From NCBI GenBank assembly GCA_964565945.1, contig CAZMGY010000035.1, positions 1-42,334 on the forward strand: a stretch of 42,334 bases of DNA. The letters run 5' to 3'. The position numbers and the translations under genes were made by a program. The DNA comes from CAZMGY01 sp964565945 [NCBI: uncultured bacterium]. Lineage in GTDB: Bacteria; GCA-001730085. Positions 8,043 to 18,100 of the stretch are shown here, piece by piece. The stretch's first letter is position 1; each line of letters opens with the position of its first letter. Under the pieces are notes generated by a model, which ran no database searches, had not been told where the DNA came from, and saw only the letters and a list, made by a program, of their open reading frames with translations.

Positions 8043-9716
8043 ATGAGGTTACTGCTTTGTCTTTGTCTGCTGGCTCTTGTTTCTTGTTCGTCTCCTGCTG
8101 TTAAGGAGCGTCCGAACTATAATCAGTATCTTAAAATTGCTTTTCCTGGTGAACCACAGACCTTTAACCCCCTAGTGATTACCGATGCGGTCTCGAGCAA
8201 GGTCAGCAAACTATTGTTTGATGGATTAACTCGGATGAATGGCGAAACCTATGTTATGGAACCCTCTCTTGCTCGCCATTGGGAGTGTTCCGAAGATGGT
8301 TTAACCTGGACTTTTTATTTGCGATCCGATGTGAAGTGGTCCGATGGAGAAGCCTTTGATGCCGATGATGTTCTTTTTACCTTACAAGAGGTGATGTATG
8401 ATCCCCGTATTCCGGTAAGTGTCCGCGATGGTTTTCAGGTGGGGGGGCAAGCGATTCAATGGAGTAAGTTAGACGCTTTGACGGTGCAAGCGCACTTAGC
8501 CAAACCCTTTGCTTCCTTTGTGCGTCAGTTGGCTCTGCCGATTGTGCCAGAGCATCTTTTGCGTGACTTATGGCAACAAGGACAGTTGGCCAAAGCCTGG
8601 GGAACGGGCACTGACCCTAGGGACATTGTAGGAACAGGCCCCTTTCGCCTGACTCGTTTTCGTGTGGGAGAACATCTTGTTTTCACACGCAATGAGCTTT
8701 TTTGGAGAAAGGATGAGAACGGAGAAGCCTTGCCCTACTTGGAGGGTTTGATTGCGTTTGTGATTCCTGACTCTAATGCGGCCCTTTTGCGTTTTGAACG
8801 TGGGGAGCTCGACGTATTAGGTTTAAGCGGTGAGCATTGGACGTATTTGTCTAAGCGCAATGGTTCGTTTGATATCTATGAATTAGGTCCCAGTTGGGGG
8901 ACACAGTTTTTAACTTTACATTTGCAAGACAATGTTTTTGCCGCAAAGGATAAGCATCTGTATGATTGGTTTTCCAAGACAAAGTTTCGCCAGGCGCTCT
9001 CGTTTGTGCTTAATCGTGAGCGCATGATTAAGCAACTTATGTATGGTCAAGCGTATGCTCAATATGGACCGTTAAGTGTTGCTAATAAACTGTATTACGA
9101 AGAAAAGGGGGCACGCTACCCGCATAACCCCGCGCAAGCACTAGCTTTATTGCAGAGTGAAGGCTTTGTATTGAACGAGGGTCAGTTGCATGATAGCCAA
9201 GGTCGGCCTGTTCGCTTTAAGCTAATGGTGGGTAGCGAAAGTCTGGTAGGAATGAATTTGGCGCATATGATTCAACATGATTTTAAGCAAATCGGCATTG
9301 AGCTTGTGTTAAATCCAGTGCCTTTTTCGGTGATGATTCAAAAAGTGATGCAAAACCAAGACTGGCAAGCAATGCTATTGGGTTTAACTGGTGGTGTCGA
9401 TCCCTATGGTGGCAAAAATGTTTGGACCAGCCCAGGCCATTTGCATTTTTGGAATTTACGACCAGAGCAAATCTTTGCCTGGGAGACGCGGATCGATCAA
9501 ATTTTTGCCCAAGCTGAAGGTGAATTGGATCTGGAGAAACGCCAAAAACTTTACTCGGAATGGCAACAGTTGGTGGCTAAGGAGCTGCCTTTGATTTATA
9601 CGGTAATACCAGCAAGTTTGTTTGCCGTTCATTTTCGCATAAAGGGAGAAACGCCAAGTTCTTTAGGGGGTATTTTGCATAACGTGATCACGGTGCAAAT
9701 AGCCGATAATAGTTAA
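8043..9716 (+). CDS. Peptide ABC transporter substrate-binding lipoprotein
   Basis: A 557-residue extracytoplasmic binding protein of the SBP_bac_5 (OppA/DppA/YejA) family. The chosen ATG at 8043 gives a clean lipoprotein signal, MRLLLCLCLLALVSC with the lipidated cysteine at residue 15; an earlier in-frame GTG at 7980 would place about 20 polar repeat-derived residues before it. The mature part begins with a typical block (FPGEPQTFNPLVITDA, then LARHWECSEDGLTWTFYLR, WSDGEAFDADDV). The four following genes form a complete importer with it. Anchored in a membrane facing the periplasm. Family members bind oligopeptides, dipeptides or related solutes; the ligand is unknown. Confidence 0.92.
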   Translation: MRLLLCLCLLALVSCSSPAVKERPNYNQYLKIAFPGEPQTFNPLVITDAVSSKVSKLLFDGLTRMNGETYVMEPSLARHWECSEDGLTWTFYLRSDVKWSDGEAFDADDVLFTLQEVMYDPRIPVSVRDGFQVGGQAIQWSKLDALTVQAHLAKPFASFVRQLALPIVPEHLLRDLWQQGQLAKAWGTGTDPRDIVGTGPFRLTRFRVGEHLVFTRNELFWRKDENGEALPYLEGLIAFVIPDSNAALLRFERGELDVLGLSGEHWTYLSKRNGSFDIYELGPSWGTQFLTLHLQDNVFAAKDKHLYDWFSKTKFRQALSFVLNRERMIKQLMYGQAYAQYGPLSVANKLYYEEKGARYPHNPAQALALLQSEGFVLNEGQLHDSQGRPVRFKLMVGSESLVGMNLAHMIQHDFKQIGIELVLNPVPFSVMIQKVMQNQDWQAMLLGLTGGVDPYGGKNVWTSPGHLHFWNLRPEQIFAWETRIDQIFAQAEGELDLEKRQKLYSEWQQLVAKELPLIYTVIPASLFAVHFRIKGETPSSLGGILHNVITVQIADNS

Positions 9717-9737
9717 GCTGGATGATACAATGTTTTT

Positions 9738-10682
9738 ATGAAAAAGTATGTGGACAGTTGTATAACGCTTTGGTTCGTGACCGTGGTGAGCTTTGGGATT
9801 ATTCATATGGCTCCAGGAGACATGCTGTCGACGCTAGCACTAAGCCCGCATGTATCAGCGGAGTTTATTCAAGATTTAAAGGTGCGTTTTGGCTTGGATC
9901 AACCTCTTGTGCTACAGTATGTGCATTGGCTTAAGAATTTTTTTCTTGGTGATTGGGGTTATTCTTTTGTCTATCAGCAAGAGGTTTTTCACTTGATGCT
10001 GTCACGTCTAGGCCAAACGCTGCTATTGATGGGGAGCTCTTTGATTTTATCTTGGCTGGTGGTGATTCCTATGGCCTTATGGGCTGCACGTTATCGTAAG
10101 GGATGGGTCGATCGCATAGCTTCTATGTTATCGTTGAGTAGTCTAGCCATGCCTGTGTTTGTGTTGGCGATATTAGCGTTGTTGCTGGTGTCACAGACAG
10201 CGACTTGGCCGCTATCGGGAACGGTTCGTTTGGATTATGATTTTTTGCCTTGGTACCGTCAATTGGGGGATCGCGTACAGCATTTGCTTGTGCCTTGTTT
10301 GGTGCTCAGTTTTGTGAGTGTGGGGGGGGGGTTTCGCGTCATGCGAGCCTGTGTGGAAGAACAATTGCAGGCACCCTATGTGTTGGCGTTACGGGCACGA
10401 GGGCTTTCGGAAATCCAAATTTTGTTTAAACACGTATTAAGACATGTGCTCAATCCAGTGATAACCTTGGTGGGCTTGCAATTGCCTTCTTTGTTGTCGG
10501 GGGCGGCTTTTGTTGAAATTATTTTTGCTTGGCCGGGACTGGGATCTTTGATGCTGAAAGCTGTGATGCACCAAGATTTGTTTGTAGTGATGGCTAACCT
10601 TGTGCTAAGTGCGATATTGTTAGTGTTAGGAACCACTCTGTCGGATTGGGGGCTTAAATGGCTAGATCCTCGTATTCGCTAA
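9738..10682 (+). CDS. Peptide ABC transporter permease (DppB/OppB type)
   Basis: A 314-residue membrane permease with about six transmembrane segments. N-terminal KKYVDSCITLWFVTVVSFGIIHMAPGD is the usual DppB/OppB start. The cytoplasmic EAA loop is ALRARGLSEIQILFKHVLRH, followed by GLQLPSLLSGAAFVEIIFAWPGLG. It forms the channel with the next gene. It overlaps that gene by 25 bases. A TGATACAAT motif at 9723-9731 sits just before the start and could be an internal promoter or coincidence. Confidence 0.93.
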   Translation: MKKYVDSCITLWFVTVVSFGIIHMAPGDMLSTLALSPHVSAEFIQDLKVRFGLDQPLVLQYVHWLKNFFLGDWGYSFVYQQEVFHLMLSRLGQTLLLMGSSLILSWLVVIPMALWAARYRKGWVDRIASMLSLSSLAMPVFVLAILALLLVSQTATWPLSGTVRLDYDFLPWYRQLGDRVQHLLVPCLVLSFVSVGGGFRVMRACVEEQLQAPYVLALRARGLSEIQILFKHVLRHVLNPVITLVGLQLPSLLSGAAFVEIIFAWPGLGSLMLKAVMHQDLFVVMANLVLSAILLVLGTTLSDWGLKWLDPRIR

Positions 10683-11599
10683 CATTTAAGTCTGTTGTGT
10701 TCGTGTGTCTCGGTCTTTTGTTTGTTATAGGGCTCGTTGGAATTGATTTCTTTTGTCCTTATCGTTTTGACCAACAGTTTGAAGACCTAACCTATCAGGC
10801 ACCAGTTTTGTGGTCTAAGACTTCCGAATCTTGCCAATGGTTTGTGAGGGGTTATGAGTATAAGGTCTTAGGGATTTCGTGTGATTGGCATTTGTGGGGC
10901 AGTTCCTCGGATCAATCGATTTTTCTTTTGGGTTCAGATCAGTTTGGGCGCGATATTTTTTCGCGTTTGGTCTGGGCGTCAAGGATCTCTTTAGGTGTGG
11001 CATGTGCTGGAGTTGCTGTTACCTTTGTGTTAGGAATGGGCTTAGGGGGTGTAGCGGGCTATTGGGGTGGTTGCGTGGATCGATTGCTGATGAGAGTCTG
11101 TGAATTATTGATGAGTTTTCCTTTTTTCTTTGTGATGTTGGCTTTGCGTGGGGTATTCCCTAGCTCGATGAGCTCGGTGCAAACCTATGTTTGCATCGTG
11201 ATTTTAATGAGTCTTGTGGCTTGGCCTGGTTTGGCTCGTGTGATTCGAGGGATGGTTTTGTCGCTCAAGGAGCGTGAGTTTGTGGTGGCAATGCGTTGTG
11301 CGGGAATGAAGCAAAGCAGCATTATTCGCAAGTATGTGTTGCCGCATACTTATTCGTATGCGATTGTGGCGGCGTTACTCAACATTCCAGTCTATATCTT
11401 GGCCGAAGCTGGATTGAGTTTTTTTGGCTTGGGGATTCAGGAGCCGTATCCCAGCTGGGGCAATATGTTGCAGGCGGCAATGAATGTAACGGTGCTTCAA
11501 ATGTACCCTTGGATGTTGTTTCCTGGTGCCGCCTTGTTCGTTGTCGTTTTTGTTGTGTTAGCTTTGGGTGATTGTAGAGTAACAAAGGAGCAACGATGA
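10658..11599 (+). CDS. Peptide ABC transporter permease (DppC/OppC type)
   Basis: A 313-residue second channel subunit. After one N-terminal membrane segment and a long periplasmic stretch comes LLGSDQFGRDIFSRLVWASRISL, a hallmark of the DppC/OppC class, and the EAA loop AMRCAGMKQSSIIRKYVLPH, then AEAGLSFFGLGIQEPYPSWGNML. The periplasmic region before LLGSDQFGRD holds an extra segment of about 40 residues with two cysteines (near EDLTYQAPVLW to GISCDWHLWG), similar to the longer YejE-like permeases. It overlaps the ATPase gene by 4 bases (ATGA). Confidence 0.93.
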   Translation: MARSSYSLTFKSVVFVCLGLLFVIGLVGIDFFCPYRFDQQFEDLTYQAPVLWSKTSESCQWFVRGYEYKVLGISCDWHLWGSSSDQSIFLLGSDQFGRDIFSRLVWASRISLGVACAGVAVTFVLGMGLGGVAGYWGGCVDRLLMRVCELLMSFPFFFVMLALRGVFPSSMSSVQTYVCIVILMSLVAWPGLARVIRGMVLSLKEREFVVAMRCAGMKQSSIIRKYVLPHTYSYAIVAALLNIPVYILAEAGLSFFGLGIQEPYPSWGNMLQAAMNVTVLQMYPWMLFPGAALFVVVFVVLALGDCRVTKEQR

Positions 11600-12888
11600 T
11601 CACGGTCAAAAATGTGAGTGTTAAGTATTTATATTCGGATATCCAAGCTTTACAGAACCTATCGTTCTCTTTGGAACGTGGTGAGATTTTAGGAGTGATG
11701 GGCGATTCTGGTTCGGGCAAAAGCACCTTAGCGATGGCTCTAATGGGTTTATTGGACCCAACAAAAGTGGAGCAAACGGGAATTATTGCCAGTGAGGGGG
11801 AAGACACTGTAAGGGCCATGGTGTTTCAGGATCCAGTGTTAACCTTGGATCCATTGATGACAGTTGGTGCTCAGGTGGAGGAGCTCAAAACACTTTATGC
11901 CAGCCTTGTGGACCCCACAACCTCATTGTGGGATGAGGATCTTTTTACGGCTGTAGGGCTGTCGTATATTGCAATCAAAAACAAATATCCACACCAACTC
12001 AGTGGCGGTATGTGTCAGCGGGTGGGTGTTGCGATGGCCTTAATGCGCCAGCCGCATCTATTGATTGTCGATGAGCCGACTACTGCCTTAGATCGTGAAA
12101 CGCGAGAGCAGATTTTGGCTCTTTTGCAAAATGTGACCCAAAAGTTTAATATGGCGACGGTGTTGATTAGTCATGATCCCGAAGTAATTGAACATGTGGC
12201 GAATAAGACTTTGTATTTGCAAGAAGGACGTCAGTCGGGCTCTTTTAGGGTTGACAAGGATTTATCTCCATTGAGTCGAAGAGGCGAGAGTAGCGCAGCT
12301 GTTTTGTTAGACGTGAAGAACCTTAACTGCCAGATCAAGGGGCAAACCATTTTAAGCAATGTAACGTTGTCATTGAAGGAGGGGGAAATTGTAGGTTTGT
12401 TGGGCCGAAGTGGTTCTGGCAAAACTACTTTATTGCGCTGTTTACTTAACTTAGTTCCTTTTGAAGGGCAGATTGATTATAAAGGATCTTCGCATGGCCT
12501 TCAGCCGATTTTTCAAAATCCACGTGCTTCATTGAATCCCAAAATGACGGTTCGCTCTCAACTCGAAGATATTCGTAAGCTTGCAGGGCAAGGCTCTTTG
12601 GTTGAGGTGATGGAGGATGTCCAACTGGAGCGCTCTTACCTGGATGCGTATCCCCCGCAGTTGAGTGGTGGTCAATGTCAGCGGGTGGCGATTGCGCGGG
12701 CTCTTTTGTTGCAACCCAAAATCCTTTTGGCGGATGAGCCCACGGCGTCTTTGGATGCATCTTTGCAGGTCAATGTATTGAATCTTTTGCATTACTTATG
12801 TCGCCAGAGGTGTATGAGTATGTTTTTGGTTTCGCATGACACGAAGGTGCTGAGACATTATGTGGACAATGTTTATGTTTTAGAATAA
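11596..12888 (+). CDS. Compact double-ATPase subunit of peptide ABC transporter
   Basis: One 430-residue chain holds two complete ABC ATPase cores. First core: Walker A GDSGSGKS (36-43), Q-loop FQDP, signature LSGGMCQRV (from 135), Walker B LLIVDEP (155-161), H-loop H193. Second core: Walker A GRSGSGKT (270-277), FQNPRASLNP, signature LSGGQCQRVAIARAL (from 356), Walker B ILLADEP, H414. It powers the two permeases upstream. Fused Opp/Dpp ATPases such as YejF are usually over 500 residues; here both C-terminal substrate-specific extensions are missing and the protein ends at YVLE, directly after the second core. The last codons and the stop lie in a 21-bp direct repeat whose second copy is at 14509-14529. 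Confidence 0.92.
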   Translation: MITVKNVSVKYLYSDIQALQNLSFSLERGEILGVMGDSGSGKSTLAMALMGLLDPTKVEQTGIIASEGEDTVRAMVFQDPVLTLDPLMTVGAQVEELKTLYASLVDPTTSLWDEDLFTAVGLSYIAIKNKYPHQLSGGMCQRVGVAMALMRQPHLLIVDEPTTALDRETREQILALLQNVTQKFNMATVLISHDPEVIEHVANKTLYLQEGRQSGSFRVDKDLSPLSRRGESSAAVLLDVKNLNCQIKGQTILSNVTLSLKEGEIVGLLGRSGSGKTTLLRCLLNLVPFEGQIDYKGSSHGLQPIFQNPRASLNPKMTVRSQLEDIRKLAGQGSLVEVMEDVQLERSYLDAYPPQLSGGQCQRVAIARALLLQPKILLADEPTASLDASLQVNVLNLLHYLCRQRCMSMFLVSHDTKVLRHYVDNVYVLE

Positions 12889-12894
12889 GTTGAA
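12874..12894 (+). repeat. Direct repeat, copy 1 (3' end of ABC ATPase gene)
   Basis: A 21-base sequence covering the last codons and stop of the double-ATPase gene is repeated exactly at 14509-14529. The bases outside differ. Between the copies lie the KAP NTPase relic and a transposase-start remnant, so the repeats mark the borders of an insertion or of a segmental duplication. Confidence 0.85.
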
Positions 12895-12905
12895 TAGTTT
12901 TACAT

Positions 12906-14420
12906 CTATATATGTTCTAAAATAACGGTTTTAGGATCTGAATATTTATCAAGTAACAAGAATATATATGAAGTAATTTCAGAATATTTCACTATTTATG
13001 TCAGCAGTAGCTTTTTTGAAATAATCTTCAAGAGGGTTAGAAGGTTCGACTCCTATCTTATCTCATTCCGCTTGATTGAAAGGCATTTTTTTAACTCCCT
13101 TAACGCCATATATGTCAGAATCCTGAGTCCGATTCCGATATTCGGGGCATCTGAAATACACTCAATTACATACGATAAACGTTTTTTTTGCTTTGTCAAT
13201 GTTTGTCAACAGCCGAATTATCAGTTGGGCTATATCCATCAGTTGCGATAGACTCGTATGAGGGTTTTTGTCTAACGAAGTAAACACGCGAGAGCAAGAA
13301 GTTTTGCCTACACAGGATTCAATGAGCTTATTCTATCCTCAAATTTTTGAATGATCGAAGATAAAGCATATTTTATAAGTAGAGAACGTAATGGGTTGTT
13401 TTCTGAAGATAAAGTTGTAATGTTAGCGAGTTTATCAAGGAAAGAATTTATTGCAATGTCAGAAGGATTTTCTTTTGGTATAGAGTAAGTAAAATATCTG
13501 TCAAAAATACTCCTTAGTGCATAGGCGCAGTTTATTGCGCTACTCCATAAAGTTTAGTGACGAAAAGCCTATAGTATATAGTAGCTTTATTTGTGGGAAA
13601 AGGTTTTTTAGTAAGTCAATATACTTTGATGATTGCGTTTCTCCCTTATGTTCCAAAGCAGAATTAATTGTTCCTTTTATTTTTGTGAATAACTTCATAA
13701 AATTCAGGATCAAACACCTGTATGCCCACTATTAGCAGAAGGTCTACAGTATTAATCTCTCTTTTTTGTAGTGGGAGAAAGGATTTTAAACCATTTTTGT
13801 AATGGTTAACTTTTCGGAGTGTTGGTATTTCTTTTTGGAAAGAATGACTAAAAAATTCTTTAAATTCATTCCACTATTTTTCAGGTAAAGGGATTTCAGA
13901 AACTTCAAGTACTTCGGCAACAGCTTGTAACCATAAGTCTAGTAAATTTTTATTTGATACGGCAGGTAAGTCTAGATAGATTTAGATTATTTTTCTAAAA
14001 ACTGTTCCCCTAATTTTTCATTAGTACCTGCATAGCTTTCTGAAAGAGATGAAGTAAGTATCTCTTTATCAAAGGCAAGTAGATATCTAATAGATTCAAA
14101 ATCGGCTATATGCTTGATCAGTTTGAAAACAGCTTGTAAACATAAATCTAGTTTTATCAAGACGATCTATATCATCTACTATGACCAAAAATCACTCCGA
14201 ATTAGCCTTGAGTTTCTCTTTAAATAGAGTTTCGTTTTTTCAAAACATCAGGATTATACAAGAAAGCCTCTAGAGCACCCCCAAACCCTACATCAGAATC
14301 GAAAGCTTTTTCAAGCGTATCAAAAAAATCAAATAATAACTTATTAATATTCCCACAAATCCATGAATTAAACAGAATAATCCCTAGAATGTTCATTGTT
14401 ATCCAGATGTTTTATGATGA
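12906..14420 (-). pseudogene. Degraded KAP-family P-loop NTPase
   Basis: No intact frame, but stitching the three minus-strand frames recovers a KAP NTPase in order. Seen from 5' to 3': ILFNSWICGNINKLLFDFF (about 14380-14320), FKEKLKANSE then FLVIVDDIDRLDK (Walker B, about 14190-14155), DFESIRYLLAFDKEIL (about 14100-14055), SYAGTNEKLGEQFLEK, YLDLPAVSNKNLLDLWLQAV, then LRKVNHYKNGLKSF, VFDPEFYEVIHKNK, RLCTKEYF and YSIPKENPSD. The tail runs on to a stop at 12906-12908. At least four frameshifts and several stops are present, and the N-terminal Walker A part is lost. Living KAP proteins are membrane-associated NTPases, often tied to phage exclusion or mobile DNA. The region is more AT-rich than its neighbours, so foreign origin is likely. 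Confidence 0.85.
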
Positions 14421-14480
14421 CCTCTTAGCCTAACTATTTATTGAAGCCATAATTATATACTAATTGTGAAGGAGGTCAAA

Positions 14481-14528
14481 ATGAAAGGAAAAAATAGACG
14501 TCAGAGCATATGTTTTAGAATAAGTTGA
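14481..14528 (+). pseudogene. Possible transposase 5' remnant
   Basis: A strong Shine-Dalgarno (AAGGAGG at 14469-14475) precedes ATG at 14481, encoding MKGKNRRQSICFRIS and then a stop. The first eight residues resemble the start of IS3-type OrfA proteins (basic, MKGKRRQ-like). From residue 9 or 10 on, the frame runs into the second 21-bp repeat copy, so the original gene is cut at that border. An IS3-type OrfB relic is present elsewhere in the window (39.5 kb). Assignment rests on few residues. Confidence 0.35.
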
Positions 14529-14529
14529 A
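14509..14529 (+). repeat. Direct repeat, copy 2
   Basis: Exact 21-base copy of 12874-12894. It carries the same Tyr-Val-Leu-Glu-stop coding piece out of context, which shows that copy 2 derives from the ATPase gene end. Confidence 0.85.
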
Positions 14530-14625
14530 GGGTTTAAAATTTGTTTTGGCCGTTCCTTATTTGGCTACTAAAGTTGTGCTTCAGGTTTTGGCACAGCGAG
14601 ACGATGTGTAGCAACGAGAAATGTC

Positions 14626-15012
14626 CTACAAAGGTGTAGCTACCTCATAGGGCTTGGTGATGTCGTCGTACGTGGATGCCAAAAGTACAGTAGTCAAAAG
14701 TCTTAAGATGATGAATTTGATTAAAACATCTCACCACGATCCTACGCGAATATCGGGCACATTGTTCGTAATAGTTGTGAAGCTTGTGGGCACCGTAAAA
14801 CCAACCAACACCGATACCCTTGGCTAGCTCGACCGCGAAAAGCCAATAGATGGTGATGTGATTGATTATATTATATTGAGGTAATAGAGTTAAGTATAGG
14901 TGGTGAATACTCTGCCGCCAATAAAGGCGACTAGACAAATGTAGAGCATAATAAAGAAAAGCTCCACCAGAGTATTTGCCCACCAAGTAAGAAACACAGC
15001 AGACATTGCCTG
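14626..15012 (-). pseudogene. C-terminal relic of a sodium:neurotransmitter symporter (SNF/NSS)
   Basis: Reading minus-strand frames in series gives a recognisable symporter tail: LVELFFIMLYICLVAFIGG (transmembrane), a stop and shift, IYWLFAVELAKGIGVGWFYG then AHKLHNY (the GWFxGAxKL motif near the end of these transporters), shift, NNVPDIRVGSW, a stop in place of a second Trp, DVLIKFI, then YDDITKPYE. The normal order is GWFxGADKL, IRxGxWWD, LIKFIIP. Only about 130 of more than 450 residues remain, with frameshifts and stops, so it is dead. Its upstream border coincides with the perfect palindrome at 15007-15032. Confidence 0.6.
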
Positions 15013-15032
15013 ATCCGATAGCGGATCAGGCA
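15007..15032. repeat. Perfect 11-bp inverted repeat
   Basis: TGCCTGATCCG (15007-15017) and CGGATCAGGCA (15022-15032) around ATAG. It lacks a T run, so it is less likely a terminator than a dispersed palindrome of the same general class as those near 7.8-8.0 kb. Confidence 0.75.
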
Positions 15033-15100
15033 GCGGCGAAGATAAAGATCCCTCATGAGAACCATTGATCATGTGCTTATGTCATAAATATGAAATACCC

Positions 15101-18100
15101 TTAGCGATATTTTTGTGCACCTATCGTTCCTTGTAGGTTTTTCAGATAGGTTTTAGTTTTGAGATATTTGAGCTGTTTGGCCACAAAGGCTCTGCGTTCT
15201 TTTAAGTTCATCTCGTCCATGTTGTTTTGATTATGCTTCTGCTGCATAAACTCATCGATATACTTGAGTTGTTTTTGGAAAAACTTGGTGTCGATCCGTT
15301 GTTTTTCCTTAAGTCTTTCTTGGTACCATTTGCTTGCAAGGACTGAATCGGGGCTGAAGAGTTTACGAATCGCAGGGTTTTGCAGTGTCTTGCCCTTATA
15401 GTTTCCCTCGGCCATGATATGAATCAGAGCTTTGAGTGGTGGGCACAAATCCTGAACGGCTCTATCCTCGAGATATCCTTGAGCAACACGTTGGTGTGTG
15501 CTCATAAGATTCTGAATGCCTTCGACAAAAAGCTTTTGGTTTTGTTTTTCGGGACGAAGCATCTCTTCTGAGAACACAATATTGGGATTGTTGAAAATCC
15601 GTCCCATAAACAAGTTCACAAATTTAAGTGTGATACGGTATCCTAAAATCCTTGCTGGGACAACTTTGCCTTCGAATTCAAAGTCATTCACTTTTTCAAG
15701 ACAGCCCTGATCTATCAGAAATTGGGGGTTTTGTTCCTCGGGTGTCATGCGAGACCAAATTTCGGGAATGAGGAGGCTAATATCGTGAGCGACTTCCACA
15801 TTGGGTCCTAGAACACCTGCGGCTGAGCTGAAACCACTGTAGCCCGTGACTATATAGGACAAAAAGGCATTATTGAGATCCCCAGCTGCGGTTAAAGCAT
15901 TGAAAGGGCCCTTTGTGAGGGCCCCTTCCGAGCCAAACCCAGTGGTTGAGGGAGATTTTCCAGTAACACTGGAAATAAAATCCATGAACAATTCCGGCAG
16001 TTCTTGGTAGTGAATCGGATTATAGACGGCCAGTGCAGGAACATTATGTTTGGGGTCGGGGGCATTGTTGCGACGCCCTGGCAAAACTGCATTTACTGGG
16101 TAGATCACGGATTGTTCGATGGGAATTTGGCGATGGAGGCGTGTGGCCATCCGTGCGATATATCCTTTGAGGGGATTGACCATGTCGGATCTGTTTTGCA
16201 AATAGCGAGGGTTTTTGGTGGGTATTCCATCCACGATTCGAGGATGAGACGAAATGGAGTAAAATTCGCTGGGGTTATCGGTCAGTGAATCCTGGATTAA
16301 TTGTTGCATAGGTTCGGAGTACTTTTCGACTTGCAACACATTTGTAGCCAGCGCTTGCACTTGTTGTTGACTAAAGGGTTCAAAGTTACACAAAAAGACT
16401 CCCCCCTGTTGAGATAAGTCTTGTTCTGTCGTTACGTCTTGACCGGGATAAATTGCGTCATCGGGTCGCTGAAACAAACGGTATTCGCAATTTTGAACCA
16501 ATTTGACGCTTGGATGGGGCCACTGTGGTGATCGATAGGGTAATAGATGATGAGGTATCACAATGGAGCAGGTGATGTCGTCTTCGACCTGGAGTTTTTC
16601 CGAGATGTAAAAATCATAGCGTGTATTGAAGACGCGCCACGCTCCGGCGCTGTCAAAACCAACGCGAAAGCAGTAAGAGGTTAAAGGACGGTTACGGTAT
16701 TTGAGCTCATGCCCTGTGCTACCATTGATGATATCGACGCTAAAGTGGGGCTTCCAGTTGCCTTTCCATTCGGGCTTGTACAAACGTTTCACGGCAAAAA
16801 TAATCGTTTTAATGTGAGGTGGCAAAGAATTGAGCCATTGGTTATAATCATCTGTGAATTCGGACGAAGGTGTTAAAAGTTTGATTACAGAGCCGAGACT
16901 GCGTTCTGGGCTCAAAATCGGACGTGACTTGCGCGGTTTGCTATGTTGTTTGCAAAAACGTTTCGAAAAATCATAGGCCGTGATTATGTCAATGAGCGCA
17001 AAATCTTGTTCGATGTCGTTGACATAGATGGGGCCGATCAACATGGTGTCGGTGAGAGATTTGGAGATTTCCGACTTGCCTCCTCCAGAAACAGTGCAGG
17101 GTTTATGGCATAAGGTCCCTTCGGCTTTCGTTCCGACCAACTTCCAACGATCTTGATGCCCGTGTTTTTTCATTTGAATGCGAAACCCAGAGGGAAGCAT
17201 ATATGTTTTTTGAGGATCCAAGGGAAGTTGTTGCTGTGTTTTATCTTTGTTCCAGCTAACAGTTCCTGTCATCAGGCTAAACGAAGAATTTTCAGGAACA
17301 AAAACCAGTTCTGGGTGGGTTGTGTCGATGCCGTAATCTTCGGGTTTAAAGTGAATCTGTTCGGCATAGAGTTTTTTGAGTTGGCTCAATTTGGCTTTTG
17401 TTTTCGATTCGCTCCACTTATGTTGAAATTCTTGACCTAGATCGAAGTTAGGAAATGCAATGGCTCCTCCAGAATGTTCTTCTTCGACTAATCCAAATAA
17501 GTTAGCCGAGTAACTAATTTGAGTTTTGACCTCTTTTTTGCAATAACCAAAATAGTTATCGGCAATGATGGTTATGATAACACCTTGGGCATCACGACAG
17601 GTAATTTTGAAAGCCGATCCTTCGTTGTATTTTTCGTCGGCTTTGGACCAGCACATGCCATCGCGGTTTTGCCTTGCAGTGGCTTTGCTGACATGAGGCA
17701 GGCCGAGTTGTTTTTTGGTTAGGTGGCTGATATGGGGGGCCAAAATGACACAGCCAGTGTGTCCGGTCCAATGTTCGGGATCCAGTGCCGCATCGTTTTG
17801 TGGCATAAAAGGGTCGCCAGCATTGCCAAAAATAGACTCAACAAAGTCGAGGTTGCTAACGAGACCTCCAGGAGCAAAAAAACGAATTTCCAGGGATTTT
17901 GCACTTTGCCAACCAGGAACTTCGGGGCAAACTTTAGGTCGAAGCAATAAGGATAAAAACAAATCGGCTTGTTCAGCTTGACTGGCCGTGAAAGGAACGC
18001 GCATTTCTTCGACGGGAGGATTGAGAGCCGCCTGAAGAAGGTGCACAAAGGTAACTTTGGGAACGGCTTTTTTATCGTTAGCAATCGGTAAGCCCCCTTC

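Noticed and set aside
13040-13065. tRNA T-arm-like GGTTCGACTCC suggesting a tRNA-end att site
   Set aside because: No matching acceptor stem, D-arm or anticodon arm; the interval reads as part of the KAP relic.
14645-14986. 113-codon minus frame that could be called a hypothetical gene
   Set aside because: It is one of several frames of the broken symporter relic and has no ribosome-binding site.
14890-15072. 60-codon minus frame with one membrane segment
   Set aside because: It runs through the palindrome and then into the same symporter relic in another frame.
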